Of a stretch of 64,000 nt of DNA, positions 60,508 to 64,000 are shown piece by piece. The notes beneath the pieces are model-generated. The model worked only from the letters and a program-made list of their open reading frames with translations, had not been told where the DNA came from and ran no database searches. A program made the translations under genes and the position numbers. How positions within the stretch are numbered: position 1 is the stretch's first letter; every line of letters begins with the position of its first letter. This DNA comes from Formicarius rufipectus (lineage: Eukaryota > Chordata > Aves > Passeriformes > Formicariidae), in the NCBI GenBank assembly GCA_013399695.1, contig VXAU01003998.1, positions 1,534,262 to 1,598,261 of the forward strand. Reading direction: 5' to 3'.

Positions 60508-60552
60508 TCTGAAAGGTCCCTTCCAACCCAAACCACTCTATGATTCTATGAA
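60508..60552 (+). repeat. CR1 3' tail fragment
   Basis: The stretch contains aaggtcccttccaacccaaa followed by ccactctatgattctatg, the diagnostic 3' end and terminal 8-bp repeats of bird CR1, on the plus strand. Only about 45 bp is recognisable, a severely 5'-truncated insertion. It is better preserved than the other tails here, so possibly younger. Confidence 0.85.
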
Positions 60553-60584
60553 ATATGGCTGGTTATTATTAACTTTTTGTTAGT

Positions 60585-60835
60585 AAAACCCCAAAGCTCC
60601 AACTAATATCAAGGCCCCATTTGGTGGCCTGTAAACACAAAAAGAGGTTGAACCTCAGATGATGGAAATGCATTAAATACTCCTTGTCTTGCAGATGGGA
60701 CCCTAACAGACAGAGAGGTTTAATGGCTTCCTTGAAAACACAGAGGAAGTCTGTGGAAGAGGCTGGAGTCAGATTCAATCACCCTTTGGATGCCAGTTCT
60801 GGTTTTTTAACCACAGGGCAGTTTCTTCTCTCTAA
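60585..60835 (+). repeat. MIR-like ancient SINE
   Basis: The stretch has the order of blocks seen in MIR-type SINEs of amniotes. An atcaaggccccatttggtgg block and ctgtaaacacaaa lie near 60608-60642, then cagatgggaccctaacagac and agagaggtttaatggcttcc. It then has cacagaggaagtctgtggaag, aggctggagtcagattcaa and a ttaaccacagg-type end. Divergence is high, as expected for an element predating birds. Confidence 0.55.
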
Positions 60836-63800
60836 TATTCTGGAAAAATTAAAGAAAAAGAGAATATTTCTGAATGCTGGAATTTGACAACAAAACATGC
60901 AGATGGGGCAGACTGTGTCAATTGTAAAAGAGTTTGGAAAAATCCCATGGCTTGAATGCAGGAGAGTTACACCAAAAATAACATGACCAAATAGGAAGAA
61001 AAAGTTCATTTCTGTGTACCCATCCAGTCTCATTGGCACCAGCAGGAACTCACGAGGGCAGGAGCGTCATATGCCTGCTCACCCTGAGTGGCACCTTGCT
61101 TGGGATGATTTTAGCTCAGCCAGAGGACTCACTTCTGAAGTTATCTCCCAGGTGCTGCCATGGCTGTGGCCTACCTCCACCCAAAATCTCTCCTGAGCCA
61201 ACAGAAACCCCTCAAGTTTCAGTGAGCTGCTGCCACACAGTGGAGAAGGGCTGCTGGGCTGCCCAGAGAGCAGCCACTGACCTCCTTCAAGCAAAGACAT
61301 CAAAAGACAGCAAATCCCACCAGCCTCTAGTCTGCTCTGCTACAACACTGAGGAATCAACAAGCAAAAAAATTACTCTTTCCTTAGTGAAAGCCCAGGTC
61401 AGCTGCATGACTTCTCTCCTGGGTAAGGGATGTTCTCCCTCAAGTTTGACACTCTTCTTCCTAGTGCTCAAGCCACACTTGTTTTAAGCAAATGTGACCC
61501 ATCCGTCTCTGTAGGGAACTGTGAATAAAGGACTCGTTGTACAATCGGCTGCTGAGCAGGGACGAGGGAAAACTCCACACACTAAGTGATGGTGAGAGCC
61601 CAGAAGAAATGGATGCTTCTGCTGCCTCTGTGGTTGTGTCTTCAGTCTCCTGGCATGTTGGCATGACCAGCCTTTGGACAACTCACTGCTGGATACTGAA
61701 TCAAGCCTTGGGTTCCAAGATATACACGGTGCATCAGAAATCCAAGGTTTATATCCAAAGAATATGCTAGAAGTGACAAAGCCAGATACACACACCACTA
61801 GAGTCTCATACTTAGCCTGCAATATTTCATTCAGCTGGTATTATACAGCCACCTTCTGGAATTGCAGCAATGTCTGGAATGCAAAAGCTGTTTATCATTT
61901 AAATAACATTTAGGCCATTATAATTTATACGAGAATTGTAACTGATTGGGGCTGTATGGAGCTTCTTGTTGTGGTTTGCTGTAGGAATGCTGCAGATTTC
62001 CTCTGCACACATTACATTCTGCACACAATGGGAGTCCCAGACATTTTCAAATAGTCTCAAGCCTTCTGCCTTTACCAAAACATTTTCCTGTGTCAGAATC
62101 AAACAATTGCCTGATTTATAAATCTCAAGCATTCAGGAGACCACCAGGAACACAATATAACAAGAACCTCTCTGTCATTCAGCCTTCCAACAAAGCTATA
62201 CACAGCACAAATAAAACACGGATGTGTATGCAGTGTTTCTGCTAATGCATGTTTCTGTATAGGGCAATTAAGAAAAGGCAAAGCATGTGTCTGTAAACCC
62301 TGCACATCCCAGATATGGCTTCTCCACACAGAGGATGGTCTGACAAAACCTTACCAGTTCAGCCCTCCTAGCTTTGCTCCATTCAGCTGGCTGGTTTCAC
62401 CAGATAGACTTGGGACCTGCATGGAACCAACATGGCATGTGGGGGAGAGAGGACAGCTGACCCCATGCCCAGTTGACTCCATCCACTGGATGGCTGGGGG
62501 ACAAGCCTGTGTTGCAGGAATTTGTTGCCTATGGGTGGAAGAGGTGGGACAATGGTATCCGGAGTCATGCAGGGCTGGATTTGTCAGCAACTCAAAATTC
62601 ATGGGATATGCAAATATGGCTAGACAACCCTTGATCTATTTGGGCTCTAAATGCCTTACAAACCTTCATCCAAGGTCATTATTTTTGTCCCTCTAAGCAA
62701 ACACCTCATTTCCGATGAAGTCTTGAATGGGCTTTGTGAAGTCAGAGCAAACCCTTGAGTCCACACTGTTGCAAGCTGGAGCAGAGCATTTACTCCTGTC
62801 GGTCATCCAACTCACCCAGAAAAAAACAAAAAGTTTTTAAAAATCTAGAAGACACTAGTCCTTGGAGGTATTTGCTCTGACAGCTAGGCCTGCATCCCCT
62901 GCATTGGCAGTAAAGGCTGTAGCAAGTTTTTAAATTAAAAGCCAAGTTAACTTTTAAATTATTACACTCTTGATTTTAGTTAGAAATACAGGAGCAATTA
63001 TAGTCTTATAACTGCTGGTTTTCTGTTCAAACCATCAGAAGGGTTTGGAGACCCTTCACTGTTTCCTCCTGACCTTCCCATCCAACCTTTTCTTGAATTC
63101 ATCTCAGACAAAATCAAACCTCCTTCGCTGGAGGTGGAAATTCCTCATGGACTCTTTAGCACTGAGACTGTAGGGGGGAAGCTACTAATGGCTTTTGAGT
63201 GGGATATGAGGAATCTTCACAGTGGTTGGGGGAAAATTTCAAGATAATTCAGCAAACCCAATGTTGAACACTGAATATAACTCTAGCATGGACACATGGA
63301 TAAAACTGGAAAAGCTTAGAAGACACACCTCTACTTTCAATCTACTCTATCATATAAGTAAATCCCACTTCAAATATATCTGAAACATTGCTTTAAGAGG
63401 CCAGAACCTGCATGGGACCATTTACTTCCCTTCTTTCCAGTTCAACATCTATAGGCATGGTCTTTCTTCAGAGCATAGGAAGAGGATGCATTTCTAATAT
63501 GTTGCAGGTATGTCTGACACACACAGGAGAACACCAAACCTGCTCAGTTGTGTATTTAAAGTGTTCTCTTGAAAGCTCATTGCTTACAATAATTCTTCAG
63601 AATTATTTTGGAACAACACCTGGAGCTATGAATTAAATTTGTCTCCCTTATTAAAGAATCAGAGCAAACATTGCACACCATTAGAATCCAGCCCTGGCAT
63701 CAGGACATGAGTGGTACACAGAAGTTTTCCCTAAGAAAATCCCTAAGAGCCATTTATTTTAAAAAAAGTATTTAAAAATAATTTTAAAAGCTTGTCTCCA

Positions 63801-64000
63801 AGATGATTATAGGCCCACAACCCCAACAAAATGAAGCAAGTCCTCCAAATTTTCAGATTATCTCTGTAAAACTGCCCCAGAGAGGGTGTTAGGAAGAAAT
63901 TCCCCTGTCTCCTACACTGGCTAGGTCCTGGAGGCTCCTGTTAAAAATTACACCAATTTATTCAGCATCTCTGCCCAGACTCCCTCGTCACTACCAAAAA

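Larger units (their letters stand above)
55115..64000. other. Region upstream of SLC22A18 coding exon 1 (5' intron and/or intergenic)
   Basis: I recognise no second protein-coding gene here. The region contains a degenerate (TTTG)n tract (55875-55978), a CR1 3' region on the minus strand (56050-56835), A-rich runs (58921-58968, 60193-60219), a CR1 tail (60508-60552) and a MIR-like SINE (60585-60835). It should hold the SLC22A18 promoter and non-coding first exon, or at least part of the first intron. No CpG-rich promoter stands out. Confidence 0.6.

Noticed and set aside
1..64000. CRISPR arrays, operons, phage or insertion sequences, endogenous retroviral genes
   Set aside because: The window is vertebrate nuclear DNA with spliced exons. 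I saw no regularly spaced repeats, no bacterial gene organisation and no recognisable retroviral gag/pol/env or LTR pair.

Overview
The window is vertebrate nuclear DNA, most probably from a passerine bird (songbird). Two things point there. Copies of CR1, the dominant bird LINE, are scattered through it in both orientations. Two short elements, at about 30549-30672 and 46184-46323, have a tRNA-Ile(AAT)-like head joined to a CR1-like tail, which is the architecture I recall for TguSINE1, a SINE described from zebra finch. The overall pattern (long AT-rich introns, sparse CpG, no long bacterial-type reading frames) also fits.

The only protein-coding gene I can support is SLC22A18, a 12-helix major facilitator transporter also known as ORCTL2, TSSC5 or BWR1A. 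It lies on the minus strand and fills about 55 kb. I could place eight coding exons, each with a GT donor, an AG acceptor and matching reading phase. From 5' to 3' they are 55082-54909, 52809-52712, 50933-50788, 49625-49493, 18088-17988, 17503-17393, 12182-12082 and 2341-2240. Together they give 966 nt, or 322 codons, with no internal stop and residue-by-residue similarity to human SLC22A18 as I remember it. The last roughly 100 residues (helices 10-12) are not in the window and must lie beyond base 1. A 5'-UTR exon is implied, because the first coding exon begins at an acceptor at 55114/55115. Its position is unknown.

Layout: 1-2239 is intron after the last visible exon. 2342-12081, 12183-17392 and 17504-17987 are introns between the C-terminal-half exons. 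18089-49492 is one 31.4-kb intron that carries most of the repeats and two small CpG-rich patches. 49626-54908 holds the compact 5' exons. 55115-64000 is upstream or 5'-intronic DNA with a CR1 copy and an old MIR-like SINE. In mammals SLC22A18 sits in the imprinted CDKN1C-KCNQ1/PHLDA2 cluster. By that gene order, PHLDA2 would be expected to the left of base 1 and CDKN1C/KCNQ1 to the right of 64000. Neither is visible here.

I found no sign of a new multigene system. The most useful leads are the CpG-rich patches inside the giant intron, an inverted pair of CR1 copies flanking the first coding exon, the two tRNA-Ile SINEs, and a few structured non-coding stretches.
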